A stretch of 9,810 nucleotides of DNA, taken from an uncultured Anaeromassilibacillus sp. Lineage in GTDB: Bacteria; Bacillota; Clostridia; Oscillospirales; Acutalibacteraceae. The stretch covers positions 1 through 9,810 of the forward strand of contig CAMFTQ010000014.1 of assembly GCA_945988865.1 (NCBI GenBank). Direction: 5' to 3'. Under the pieces are notes generated by a model. It saw only the letters and a program-made list of their open reading frames with translations, was not told the DNA's origin and did no database searches. This document shows positions 1 through 6,093 of the stretch, piece by piece. The number at the start of each line of letters is the position of its first letter. Positions within the stretch are counted from its first letter, which is position 1. Position numbers and translations under genes: made by a program.

Positions 1-609
1 CCGCAGACGCTAAATGACGATGTGCTTAGAACTATCGGCAGACAGCATACAGCACAGCAGTCAATAGATGCCTATAACCTTGCAAAAAGTGTCGGCTTTG
101 AGCATATAAATATGGATTTAATAGCAGGCTTGCCGACAGATACGGTGCGAAGCTTTAAATATACGCTTGATACCGTTTGCGAACTTGAGCCAAAGAGCAT
201 AACGGTTCACACGCTTTCTATGAAGCGAAGCTCGGATCTGACAGGGCAGGGTGTAAGGCTTTACAAGGACGACTCAATAAGAGCCTGTGAAATGATAGAT
301 TATTCAAATGAAAAGCTCACACAATGCGACTACATACCGTACTACCTTTACAGACAGAGTAGAATGACAGGCAACCTTGAAAACACAGGCTGGTCAAAAA
401 AGGGCAGTGAGGGTCTTTACAACGTGTATGTAATGGACGAAACGCACACCGTTTTAGCCTGCGGAGCAGGAGCCGTTACAAAGCTCAAAAGATATAAAAG
501 CGAACAGCTTGTTCGTATATTTAATCACAAATACCCATATGAATATAACACACGCTTTGACGAGCTTATGAAAAGAAAAGACGCAATAAAAGAGTTTTAT
601 CTGAAATAA
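1..609 (+). CDS. hemZ: HemZ-type coproporphyrinogen III oxidase-like radical SAM protein, C-terminal part
   Basis: The reading frame is open from the first base of the window, so the gene starts upstream; about 202 residues and the stop are visible. The fragment begins PQTLNDDVLRTIGRQHT and continues with NMDLIAGLPTDT, a typical radical SAM strand-loop, then TVHTLSMKRSS and YYLYRQSRMTGNLENTGW. These last two are hallmarks of the HemZ branch of anaerobic coproporphyrinogen dehydrogenases. The radical SAM CxxxCxxC cluster motif would lie upstream of the window and cannot be checked. Family knowledge: HemN/HemZ proteins are cytoplasmic 4Fe-4S enzymes related to oxygen-independent oxidative decarboxylation of coproporphyrinogen III; the exact reaction of HemZ is less certain, and many gut clostridia carry HemZ without a full haem pathway. 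The GTG in frame at 22 is an internal valine codon, not a start. No clear terminator follows; a new promoter begins 10 bases after the stop. Confidence 0.9.
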   Translation, partial: PQTLNDDVLRTIGRQHTAQQSIDAYNLAKSVGFEHINMDLIAGLPTDTVRSFKYTLDTVCELEPKSITVHTLSMKRSSDLTGQGVRLYKDDSIRACEMIDYSNEKLTQCDYIPYYLYRQSRMTGNLENTGWSKKGSEGLYNVYVMDETHTVLACGAGAVTKLKRYKSEQLVRIFNHKYPYEYNTRFDELMKRKDAIKEFYLK

Positions 610-618
610 TAATCTCGC

Positions 619-647
619 TTGAATAACGCACTTGTCAGTGCTATAAT
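619..647 (+). promoter_or_regulatory. Sigma-A-type promoter with an inverted repeat in the spacer
   Basis: A -35 TTGAAT (619-624) is followed by a 17-base spacer and a perfect -10 TATAAT (642-647). The -10 is preceded by TGC (639-641), which makes an extended -10. It should start RNA near 654, upstream of the zinc-ribbon gene at 681, and can serve the flippase behind it. The spacer holds an inverted repeat, GCACT (628-632) and AGTGC (637-641) separated by TGTC, which could be a repressor site; that is inference. Confidence 0.7.
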
Positions 648-680
648 CAAATATAATAATATCAGGAAGGAAGATGTTTT

Positions 681-1112
681 ATGGGAATTTTTGACGACGC
701 AGTAGTAAATGCAAAGGCGGCGGCTTCAGCTGTCGGCAAAAAAGCAGAAAGCTTTATCGATGTATCAAAGCTAAAAATTACAGAAGCAGGCATCGAAAAC
801 TCAATTTCAAAAAAGTATCAGGAGTTAGGAATTGAAATCTACAAAGCCTTCAGGTCAGACCTGCCAAAGGGAACTGCACCTGCAAGAATTGCTGACGAGC
901 TTGACACACTTTTTGATGAGTTGGAAGCAACAAAAAGCCTTATTGCAAAGACAAAGAATAAAATTATCTGCCCTGTTTGCAAGGCAGAGCTTGACAAGGA
1001 TTCAGCCTTTTGTAACAAATGCGGTGAAAAGCTGAATAACGCAGAACCAAAGGCTGAGCCTGTAAGTGAAGAGGACTTAGAGTTTGCAACCGAAATCAAT
1101 CAGGCAGACTAA
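681..1112 (+). CDS. Small zinc-ribbon protein with a helical N-terminal region, unknown function
   Basis: This 143-residue protein has no signal peptide or membrane segment, so it should be cytoplasmic. Residues 1-95 are predicted by eye to be largely helical, charged and alanine-rich, with a possible coiled coil around 70-95. Residues 97-114 carry two CxxC knuckles, Cys97/Cys100 and Cys111/Cys114 (CPVC and CNKC), the pattern of a four-cysteine zinc ribbon. The C-terminus after 120 is acidic and probably disordered. Such 'zinc ribbon domain-containing protein' genes are common in Clostridia, but I know of no firm role. The ATG is preceded by AGGAAGGAAG with good spacing, and the gene has its own promoter at 619-647. 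The flippase gene starts 27 bases after its stop with no terminator between, so the two are probably co-transcribed. The existence of the gene is secure; its function is not. Confidence 0.85.
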   Translation: MGIFDDAVVNAKAAASAVGKKAESFIDVSKLKITEAGIENSISKKYQELGIEIYKAFRSDLPKGTAPARIADELDTLFDELEATKSLIAKTKNKIICPVCKAELDKDSAFCNKCGEKLNNAEPKAEPVSEEDLEFATEINQAD

Positions 1113-1139
1113 TAACAAATTTAAAATAGGTGATATAAC

Positions 1140-2945
1140 TTGTCTATAGATAACTCAAAGGGGAATTCCTCACGTTCCTTTTTAAAAGGTGCCGCAGTTT
1201 TGAGCGTCAGTATGATTGTTGTAAAGCTGATAGGCTTTTTGTATAAAATCCTCATCACTAATGTTTACAGCACATTAGGCGGAGAATACGCTTCAATCGG
1301 TGCAGGTCTTTTAAGCAATGCCTACGAGATTTACAACGTACTGTTTACGGTAGCTTCGGCAGGACTGCCCATAGCAGTTTCACGTCTTATTTCAGAAAGC
1401 ACAACACAGGGCAGATATAAGGATACACGCAGAATTCACAGACTGTCAAAGCCTCTTTTTGCGCTTATGGGTATTGTCTGCTTTTTGATTATGGTAGGCT
1501 CAAGCTTCTGGTATGTTAAGCTCATTCAGTCACCGTATGCAATTTACCCCGTGCTTACGCTTTCGCCCATTATCATAACCGGCTGTCTTGTTTCCATTTA
1601 CAGAGGTTATTTTGAAGGTACAAGAAATATGGTGCCGACTGCCGTATCAGAGGTTATAGAAGCTGTAACAAAGCTTGTGCTTGGTATTGTATTTGCATAC
1701 ATAGTTATGAATACAGGACTTGCACAATACAAAGAAGCAGGCACTATTTTCGGACTTACCTTTAAATCTGAATCAGACGCACTCAACACGTTAATTTCTT
1801 TTTCTGTGTCGGGTGCTATCTGCGGTATAGTTCTGGGCAGTCTGTTTGCATTTTTGTATTTATGGCTTAGATTTAAAATAAAGGGTGACGGCATACCGCA
1901 GGAGTATTACGAAAACTCAATAGACGCCATAAGCAAAAGAGAAACCCTTTCAAAGCTTATCAAAACAGCCGTTCCCATCGGCCTTGCCGCACTTTTAATG
2001 AGCGTAACAGGACTTATTGATATGGCTATCATTCAGAACGTCCTGTTTAATACAGCTATAAATAACCGTGAAGCGCTTCTGGCACAATTCGGCGGTATGC
2101 TTGACGACACAATACCTGCCGACGCAGTTCTGCCGGGTGGAGATACAAGCAAAATTACAATTCAGACGGCGCTGTGGGGCTGTTATTCGTGCAGCCTTAC
2201 CTTTATGCAGATTGTAACGGCTCTGACTCAGGCATTCGGTACGTCTGCTATGCCGAATGTAACTGCGGCTTATACAAAAGGAAACAAAAAAGAGCTGAAG
2301 TTTTCAATAGAAACAGTTCTAAAGCTCACTACAATGGTAACATTTCCGGCAGGCTTAGGACTGTTTGTGCTTGCACAGCCGATAATATCAGTGGTGTATT
2401 TTGACGAAGTAATAACCACCTTTGGCGCAAAGGTTTTAAGCGTTATGGGTATTTCAGTAATATTTATAGCCTGCAGTACACCTATTTGCAGTATGCTTCA
2501 GGGAGTAGGCAGAACAGATTTGCCGTTAAAGCTTTTTTCGGTTGGTATGATTATAAAACTGCTTATTAACTACCTGTTTGTAAGCGTAATCGAAATAAAT
2601 ATCGTGGGTGCGGCTGTCGGCTCTTTGGTAGCCTATATTCTAATCTGTACGGCGGGCATTTACCAGCTTGTCAAAAATTCAGGTATAATTCCCGACTTTT
2701 TATCTACGGTAATCAAGCCGTTTTTGTCGGCTGTTATTTGCGCCGTTTGCGCATATCTTGCTTACAGCCTTACATCAAAGGTGCTTCCGTTAGTACCGTC
2801 ATTGTTGATTTCAGTTGTAACAGCGGTATTATTTTATATAATATCTTTATTGTTATTGCGAACTTTTACAGCAAATGAGCTAAATTTCTTGCCAAAAGGT
2901 GAAAAAATCGTAAAGCTACTTGAAAAATGTAAAATGTTGAGGTAA
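1140..2945 (+). CDS. yabM: MOP-superfamily polysaccharide/lipid flippase, YabM/SpoVB family
   Basis: A 601-residue polytopic membrane protein with roughly 13-14 hydrophobic segments by eye. Its N-terminal FLKGAAVLSVSMIVVKLIGF and the stretch YRGYFEGTRNMVPTAVSEV (residues 154-172) are typical of the SpoVB/YabM/MurJ branch of the MOP exporters. Members flip undecaprenyl-linked precursors across the cytoplasmic membrane for peptidoglycan, spore cortex or polysaccharide. The position just before mazG matches B. subtilis yabM, so I prefer YabM to SpoVB, but the substrate cannot be told from sequence. Odd points are a polar insert at about residues 300-345, between the seventh and eighth membrane segments, and a TTG start. 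That start is supported by AGGTGAT (1128-1134) at good spacing, while the first internal ATG (residue 25) would cut off the first membrane helix. It probably shares a transcript with the zinc-ribbon gene upstream. Confidence 0.9.
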   Translation: MSIDNSKGNSSRSFLKGAAVLSVSMIVVKLIGFLYKILITNVYSTLGGEYASIGAGLLSNAYEIYNVLFTVASAGLPIAVSRLISESTTQGRYKDTRRIHRLSKPLFALMGIVCFLIMVGSSFWYVKLIQSPYAIYPVLTLSPIIITGCLVSIYRGYFEGTRNMVPTAVSEVIEAVTKLVLGIVFAYIVMNTGLAQYKEAGTIFGLTFKSESDALNTLISFSVSGAICGIVLGSLFAFLYLWLRFKIKGDGIPQEYYENSIDAISKRETLSKLIKTAVPIGLAALLMSVTGLIDMAIIQNVLFNTAINNREALLAQFGGMLDDTIPADAVLPGGDTSKITIQTALWGCYSCSLTFMQIVTALTQAFGTSAMPNVTAAYTKGNKKELKFSIETVLKLTTMVTFPAGLGLFVLAQPIISVVYFDEVITTFGAKVLSVMGISVIFIACSTPICSMLQGVGRTDLPLKLFSVGMIIKLLINYLFVSVIEINIVGAAVGSLVAYILICTAGIYQLVKNSGIIPDFLSTVIKPFLSAVICAVCAYLAYSLTSKVLPLVPSLLISVVTAVLFYIISLLLLRTFTANELNFLPKGEKIVKLLEKCKMLR

Positions 2946-2985
2946 AATAAGCCTTGTGCTTTATCGCAATACTGTTTGTTAATAC

Positions 2986-2992
2986 GGAGGAG
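2986..2992 (+). promoter_or_regulatory. Ribosome binding site that fixes the mazG start
   Basis: GGAGGAG lies six bases before a TTG at 2999. It shows that mazG begins there and not at the in-frame TTG at 2954, which has no comparable site and would add 15 residues unlike MazG proteins. Confidence 0.8.
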
Positions 2993-2998
2993 ATCGCT

Positions 2999-3784
2999 TT
3001 GTCTTTTACTTTAAAGGATAGCTATAAATTTGAAGATCTTGTCAGTATAATGAAGCTGCTACGTGCTCCCGGCGGTTGCCCGTGGGACAGAGAGCAGACT
3101 CATAAGTCAATCCGCAGTAATTTTATTGAGGAAACGTATGAGGTTATTGAAGCAATCGATACAGAAAACGAGGAGCTTTTGAAAGAAGAGTTGGGCGACG
3201 TTTTGCTTCAGGTAGTTTTTCACGCAGAAATGGAAAGCGAAAAGAACAGCTTTAATATTGACGACGTATGCGACGGTATTTGCAAAAAGTTGATTGTACG
3301 TCATCCGCACGTTTTTTCAGACACAATAGCAGATACTACCGATAAGGTGCTTGAAAACTGGGATAATATCAAAATGCAGACAAAATCCCAAAAATCACAG
3401 TCCGACGCTATGGACAGCGTTTCACGCTCGCTTCCGTCACTTATGCGCAGTGAAAAGGTTCAGAAAAAAGCCGCAAAATCAGGTTTTGACTGGGAAGATG
3501 TAAGCGGTGCATTAGACAAGGTTTCAGAAGAGCTGTGTGAGCTGAAAGAGGCAATAGCTAAGGGTGATAAAGAGAATCAGGCAGAGGAGTTAGGCGATTT
3601 GCTTTTCTCTGTAGTCAACGTTTCACGCTTTATAAAGGTTGACAGCGAAAAAGCACTTTATGACGCCTGCGACAAATTCATAAGCCGCTTTAAAAAGGTA
3701 GAAAAGCTCGCAGCCGAGCGTAATATCGATATGAAATCGGCTGAACTTAAGCAACTCGATTCCCTGTGGAATGAAGTTAAATAA
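2999..3784 (+). CDS. mazG: MazG nucleoside triphosphate pyrophosphohydrolase
   Basis: From the TTG at 2999 the product is 261 residues, close to E. coli MazG. MazG hydrolyses NTPs or dNTPs to NMP and pyrophosphate and cleans non-canonical nucleotides from the cytoplasmic pool. Two MazG folds are visible. The first has LRAPGGCPWDREQTHKSI (residues 21-38), the EExxE set in EETYE (44-48) and EELGD (63-67). The second has EELCE (177-181) and EELGD (196-200). These acidic residues are the expected magnesium ligands. Unlike B. subtilis YabN at the equivalent place, there is no tetrapyrrole methylase domain at the N-terminus; the stand-alone form is common in Clostridia. The gene lies 53 bases after the flippase and 32 bases before hup. 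A role in nucleotide sanitation is well supported by family, less so any specific substrate. Confidence 0.93.
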   Translation: MSFTLKDSYKFEDLVSIMKLLRAPGGCPWDREQTHKSIRSNFIEETYEVIEAIDTENEELLKEELGDVLLQVVFHAEMESEKNSFNIDDVCDGICKKLIVRHPHVFSDTIADTTDKVLENWDNIKMQTKSQKSQSDAMDSVSRSLPSLMRSEKVQKKAAKSGFDWEDVSGALDKVSEELCELKEAIAKGDKENQAEELGDLLFSVVNVSRFIKVDSEKALYDACDKFISRFKKVEKLAAERNIDMKSAELKQLDSLWNEVK

Positions 3785-3816
3785 ATACAAAATATTATTA
3801 TTTGGAGGATTATTAA

Positions 3817-4092
3817 ATGAACAAGACAGAACTTATCGCATCAGTTGCAGAAAAAAGTGGTATTTCAAAGAAAGACGCTGAAAAGGCAGTTGCAGCAGTT
3901 ATCGACACAATCGTTGAAACAGTAGCAGCAGGCGACAAAATTCAGATCGTAGGCTTCGGCACATTTGAACAGCGCACAAGAAACGCAAGAACAGGCTGTG
4001 ACCCAAGAACAGGTAAATCAATCGAAATCCCTGCTTCAAAGGTTCCTGCATTCAAGGCAGGCAGACAGTTTAAAGAAACAGTAAACAAGTAA
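3817..4092 (+). CDS. hup: HU-family DNA-binding protein
   Basis: The 91-residue protein is a full-length HU: MNKTELIASVAEKSGISKK opens the helical dimerisation part, and GFGTFEQRTRNARTG (residues 46-60) matches the family signature. DPRTGKSIEIPAS (62-74) forms the DNA-binding arm with the intercalating proline at 63, and PAFKAGRQFK closes the fold. HU dimers bend and compact nucleoid DNA with little sequence preference. The ATG has GGAGG (3804-3808) eight bases upstream. The gene sits between mazG and rqcP, a place where B. subtilis has no HU gene. No terminator is visible between hup and rqcP (31 bases), so they are probably co-transcribed. I could not identify a convincing promoter directly before it. 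Confidence 0.96.
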   Translation: MNKTELIASVAEKSGISKKDAEKAVAAVIDTIVETVAAGDKIQIVGFGTFEQRTRNARTGCDPRTGKSIEIPASKVPAFKAGRQFKETVNK

Positions 4093-4123
4093 TTTACTTT
4101 GTTTGTATAAAGGAAGTCATACA

Positions 4124-4363
4124 ATGCGTCTTGATAAATATCTGAAGGTTTCTCGCCTTGTAAAAAGAAGAACAGTAGCTAACGAAGCCTGTGATGCCGG
4201 CAAGGTTCTTGTGAACGGCAAAACAGCCAGAGCGTCTTATGACGTTAAGGTCAATGATGTTATCGAGATAACGCTCGGCACACGAAGCGTAAAGGTTGCT
4301 GTGACTGCTGTAAATGAGTTTGCAAAAAAAGAGGACGCAAGCTCAATGTATCGACCTGTATAA
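4124..4363 (+). CDS. rqcP: S4-domain ribosome quality control protein RqcP (YabO/Hsp15 family)
   Basis: This 79-residue protein is nearly all S4 RNA-binding domain: MRLDKYLKVSRLVKRRTVAN followed by GKVLVNGKTARASYDVKVND. It closely matches the B. subtilis YabO/RqcP pattern, including Arg16 in the KRR stretch, reported as important there. RqcP works with RqcH on obstructed 50S subunits, binding the peptidyl-tRNA region during C-terminal alanine tailing of stalled nascent chains. The C-terminal SSMYRP is also conserved in the family. The start is the ATG at 4124, preceded by AAAGGAAG; an in-frame TTG at 4103 would add seven residues without a ribosome site. Its neighbours, mazG before and yabP after, follow the conserved Firmicutes order. 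Confidence 0.93.
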   Translation: MRLDKYLKVSRLVKRRTVANEACDAGKVLVNGKTARASYDVKVNDVIEITLGTRSVKVAVTAVNEFAKKEDASSMYRPV

Positions 4364-4367
4364 GGTA

Positions 4368-4396
4368 TCATATTTAAGTGCAATTCTCCATATAAT
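4368..4396 (+). promoter_or_regulatory. Candidate sigma-E (mother-cell sporulation) promoter of yabP
   Basis: TCATATT (4368-4374) fits the sigma-E -35 consensus KMATATT at every position. After a 14-base spacer comes CATATAAT (4389-4396), which matches the -10 consensus CATACAnT except for one T in place of C. The RNA start would be near 4403-4405. It begins five bases after the rqcP stop and serves yabP and yabQ, which are sigma-E genes in B. subtilis. TATAAT within the -10 could also allow weak sigma-A use, but no sigma-A -35 fits. Confidence 0.6.
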
Positions 4397-4431
4397 CATA
4401 CATAACGTATGAATTATATGGAGGATTTTTT
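4382..4431 (+). promoter_or_regulatory. Long hairpin covering the yabP ribosome binding site, with terminator-like T run
   Basis: Bases 4382-4396 pair with 4413-4427 (15 pairs, one G-U). After a single bulged A at 4412, 4397-4401 pair with 4407-4411, leaving the five-base loop ATAAC (4402-4406). The right arm contains the yabP Shine-Dalgarno GGAGG (4420-4424), fully paired. Six Ts (4426-4431) follow the arm directly before the ATG at 4432. The structure can therefore act as an intrinsic terminator, a translational block, or both, for RNA arriving from rqcP. The predicted sigma-E start lies in the loop, so that RNA lacks the left arm. The stem is AT-rich, so terminator strength is uncertain. 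Confidence 0.65.
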
Positions 4432-4704
4432 ATGTCTGAACAAAAAAACCAAATGACACCTCATTCACTTATACTTGAAAACAGAAGTGTGTTATCATTA
4501 ACAGGCGTTACCGATGTAGCAGGCTTTGATGAGCAGACAGTCAACGTTTTTACCGACTACGGACAGCTTATTATAAAGGGAAGCGGTTTGCACATAAGCC
4601 GTCTGTCGCTCGAAACAGGAGAGGTAACTATTGACGGTAGCGTAAGCTCACTTTTGTACTCATCATCACAGCAAAAGGGAATACTTTCAAAATTGTTCAA
4701 ATAA
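4432..4704 (+). CDS. yabP: Sporulation protein YabP
   Basis: The 90-residue protein belongs to the YabP/YqfC family, with HSLILENRSVLSLTGVTDV (residues 11-29), a central F-x-E-x-x-V segment and GQLIIKGSGLHISRLSLETG (44-63). It is predicted beta-rich, with no membrane segment or signal peptide. Family knowledge: YabP is made in the mother cell under sigma-E during spore formation; its biochemical role is unknown, and the related YqfC works with the membrane protein YqfD. The ATG has GGAGG at 4420-4424. It is followed seven bases later by the yabQ reading frame, and the pair almost certainly forms one sporulation transcript. Control is discussed under the upstream promoter and hairpin. Confidence 0.92.
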   Translation: MSEQKNQMTPHSLILENRSVLSLTGVTDVAGFDEQTVNVFTDYGQLIIKGSGLHISRLSLETGEVTIDGSVSSLLYSSSQQKGILSKLFK

Positions 4705-4706
4705 AC

Positions 4707-4713
4707 AGGGGTG
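4707..4713 (+). promoter_or_regulatory. Ribosome binding site that decides the yabQ start
   Basis: AGGGGTG stands six bases before TTG 4720. The in-frame GTG at 4711 lies inside this site, so it is an unlikely start. Confidence 0.6.
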
Positions 4714-4719
4714 TTACTT

Positions 4720-5127
4720 TTGCAATATTATTCAACAGAGTATTCAACTGTATTTTTATATTCGCTTTTATCGGGCGTTATATTGTATTTAATTTATGCC
4801 GTTTTTGAATTTGTGCGGATATTTTTTAAAAACAGCAGGGCTGTGTGTATAACGGCTGATATATTATTTATGACAGTCGCTTCTCTTGTTACGTTTATTC
4901 TTTCGCTTGCACTCAATAACGGCAGAGTGCGCCTTTTTACCTGTATGGGAGAGCTTATGGGATTTTTTGTAATGCTTTTTACTGTAGGCAGAGTGACAAA
5001 AAGAGTTTTTACATACGTTTTAATCAAAACAAAAAAGATGTGCTGTATAATATTGAAATTTTTTAAAAAAGTTACTGTAAAACCCTTGAAAAAATTGCAG
5101 GGTTTATTGTATAATAAGAACGGATAA
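4720..5127 (+). CDS. yabQ: Spore cortex biosynthesis membrane protein YabQ
   Basis: From the TTG at 4720 the product is 135 residues (138 if the GTG at 4711 were used). It is a small membrane protein with hydrophobic segments near residues 10-35, 45-65 and 77-95 and a lysine-rich C-terminal tail. The opening QYYSTEYSTVFLYSLLSGV and AVFEFVRIFF, together with its place between yabP and divIC, identify it as YabQ. Family knowledge: in B. subtilis YabQ is a sigma-E-dependent protein of the forespore outer membrane needed for cortex formation. The sequence is divergent, as usual for this family, so synteny carries part of the call. The last 45 bases of the gene also hold a vegetative-type promoter for divIC. 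Confidence 0.85.
   Translation: MQYYSTEYSTVFLYSLLSGVILYLIYAVFEFVRIFFKNSRAVCITADILFMTVASLVTFILSLALNNGRVRLFTCMGELMGFFVMLFTVGRVTKRVFTYVLIKTKKMCCIILKFFKKVTVKPLKKLQGLLYNKNG
5086..5115 (+). promoter_or_regulatory. Sigma-A-type promoter for divIC inside the end of yabQ
   Basis: TTGAAA (5086-5091), an 18-base spacer and a perfect TATAAT (5110-5115) predict an RNA start near 5122, about 40 bases before divIC. This gives the division gene expression independent of the sporulation genes upstream. A seven-pair inverted repeat (5080-5086 with 5099-5105) overlaps the -35. Confidence 0.55.
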
Positions 5128-5163
5128 AAGGTTTTATATTCAGTTGGTATAATAAGGAAGAGT

Positions 5164-5538
5164 ATGAGAAATATGGATGAAAATAACGTCAGAAAGAATT
5201 TATCAAATGAGGCTAAAAATTCGCTTGACATTAAAGAGGTCGAGGTGAATAAGCCAAAAAAGAAAAACCGCTGGCTTCTTTATTTGGTAATTTTAGGGTT
5301 TGCAGTATATTCCGTAATCACGATTGTAAATCAGTCGATCGCTATTGAAGCAAAAAAGGCAGAACTGCAAAAGATAAGAGATGAAATTGTTATTAAAGAG
5401 ATTAAAAATGATGAAATGTCAGAGGTAAACAATTTTACCGATGAGCAAAAAGCGGAATATATAGAAGAGGAAGCACGTGATATATACGGCTATATCAAAC
5501 CCGGTGAACGTGTTTTTATAAACGTATCGGGTGATTAA
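5164..5538 (+). CDS. divIC: Septum formation initiator, DivIC/FtsB family
   Basis: A 124-residue bitopic membrane protein. Residues 1-36 are cytoplasmic and basic, ending KKKNR. One membrane helix covers about 37-56, then a coiled coil runs from about 57 to 88. The conserved end EYIEEEARDIYGYIKPGERV (98-117) is the DivIC/FtsB signature. In Gram-positive bacteria DivIC joins FtsL and DivIB in the divisome and activates septal peptidoglycan synthesis. The place between yabQ and the S1 gene is the same as in B. subtilis. AAGGAAG (5154-5160) is close to the ATG at 5164; the ATG at 5173, three codons on, is an alternative start. A vegetative promoter inside yabQ probably feeds it, which suits a gene needed in growing cells. 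Confidence 0.9.
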   Translation: MRNMDENNVRKNLSNEAKNSLDIKEVEVNKPKKKNRWLLYLVILGFAVYSVITIVNQSIAIEAKKAELQKIRDEIVIKEIKNDEMSEVNNFTDEQKAEYIEEEARDIYGYIKPGERVFINVSGD

Positions 5539-5585
5539 GTTTTAATTTTAAGGATAGGTCATTTTATTTTTAAGGAGTTTACAAT

Positions 5586-6050
5586 ATGGCGCTTGAGGTA
5601 GGTTCTGTTTTAGAGGGTAAGGTTTCGGGTATTACAAAATTCGGTGCATTTGTCGATTTGCCTGACGGAAGTACAGGTATGGTACATATATCAGAGGTTG
5701 CACCTACATTTGTAAACGAAATCAAGGATTTTGTCACAGAGGGACAAACAGTAAAGGTAAAGGTTATTTCTTTAGGAGAAAACGGCAAAATTAGCCTTTC
5801 TATCAAGCAGGCGATTGAAAAGAAAAAACAGGCGGATAGACCAAACTTCAAGCGAGCAAAAGCACCTGCTCCAAAGGTGACGTCCCCCGGAGATTTTGAG
5901 TGGCGCAGTCAGAAAACAACAAACGCAAGCTTTGAGGATATGATGCAGCGCTTTAAGCAGACAAGCGAGGATAAAATGGCAGGTCTTAAGCAACACGGTG
6001 CAGACGGCCGAGGCGGTAACCGCAGAGGTAACGGCAGCGGCAGAAGATAA
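5586..6050 (+). CDS. yabR: S1-domain RNA-binding protein, YabR/GSP13 type
   Basis: The 154-residue protein starts with one S1 fold (residues 1-75): GSVLEGKVSGITKFGAFVDL, GMVHISEVA and GQTVKVKVISLGENGKISLS are all family motifs. The middle is a lysine- and proline-rich linker. FEDMMQRFKQTSEDKM (116-131) is a short predicted helix seen in many YabR-type proteins. The end, 141-154, is rich in Gly and Arg (RGGNRRGNGSGRR) and likely adds unspecific RNA binding. It lacks the catalytic parts of PNPase or RNase R. Family knowledge: YabR/YugI-type proteins associate with RNA or ribosomes, role poorly defined. It follows divIC by 47 bases as in B. subtilis. AAGGAG (5572-5577) supports the ATG. Confidence 0.88.
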   Translation: MALEVGSVLEGKVSGITKFGAFVDLPDGSTGMVHISEVAPTFVNEIKDFVTEGQTVKVKVISLGENGKISLSIKQAIEKKKQADRPNFKRAKAPAPKVTSPGDFEWRSQKTTNASFEDMMQRFKQTSEDKMAGLKQHGADGRGGNRRGNGSGRR

Positions 6051-6093
6051 ATTTATTTTGTGAAGGTTCATATTTTACAAAGGAGGTAAACGT

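Noticed and set aside
1113..1139. A terminator or separate promoter between the zinc-ribbon gene and the flippase
   Set aside because: The 27 bases show no hairpin and no -35/-10 pair, only the flippase ribosome site.
2954..2998. N-terminal extension of MazG by 15 residues
   Set aside because: The TTG at 2954 has no ribosome site; GGAGGAG at 2986-2992 lies inside this extension and points to 2999.
4397..4404. CATACATA as the sigma-E -10 of yabP
   Set aside because: It resembles CATACAnT, but the only good -35 (TCATATT, 4368-4374) would be 22 bases away. CATATAAT at 4389 gives the expected 14-base spacing.
5080..5105. Inverted repeat at the end of yabQ as a terminator
   Set aside because: The stem has only seven pairs with a 12-base loop and no T run after it, and it overlaps a promoter -35.
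5145..5153. TGGTATAAT as the main divIC promoter
   Set aside because: There is no -35 at a fitting distance, and RNA would start about at the ATG, losing the ribosome site. The TATAAT at 5110 is better placed.
4794..5231. 145-residue - strand reading frame opposite yabQ and divIC
   Set aside because: It is antisense to two recognised genes and shows no family motif or supported start.
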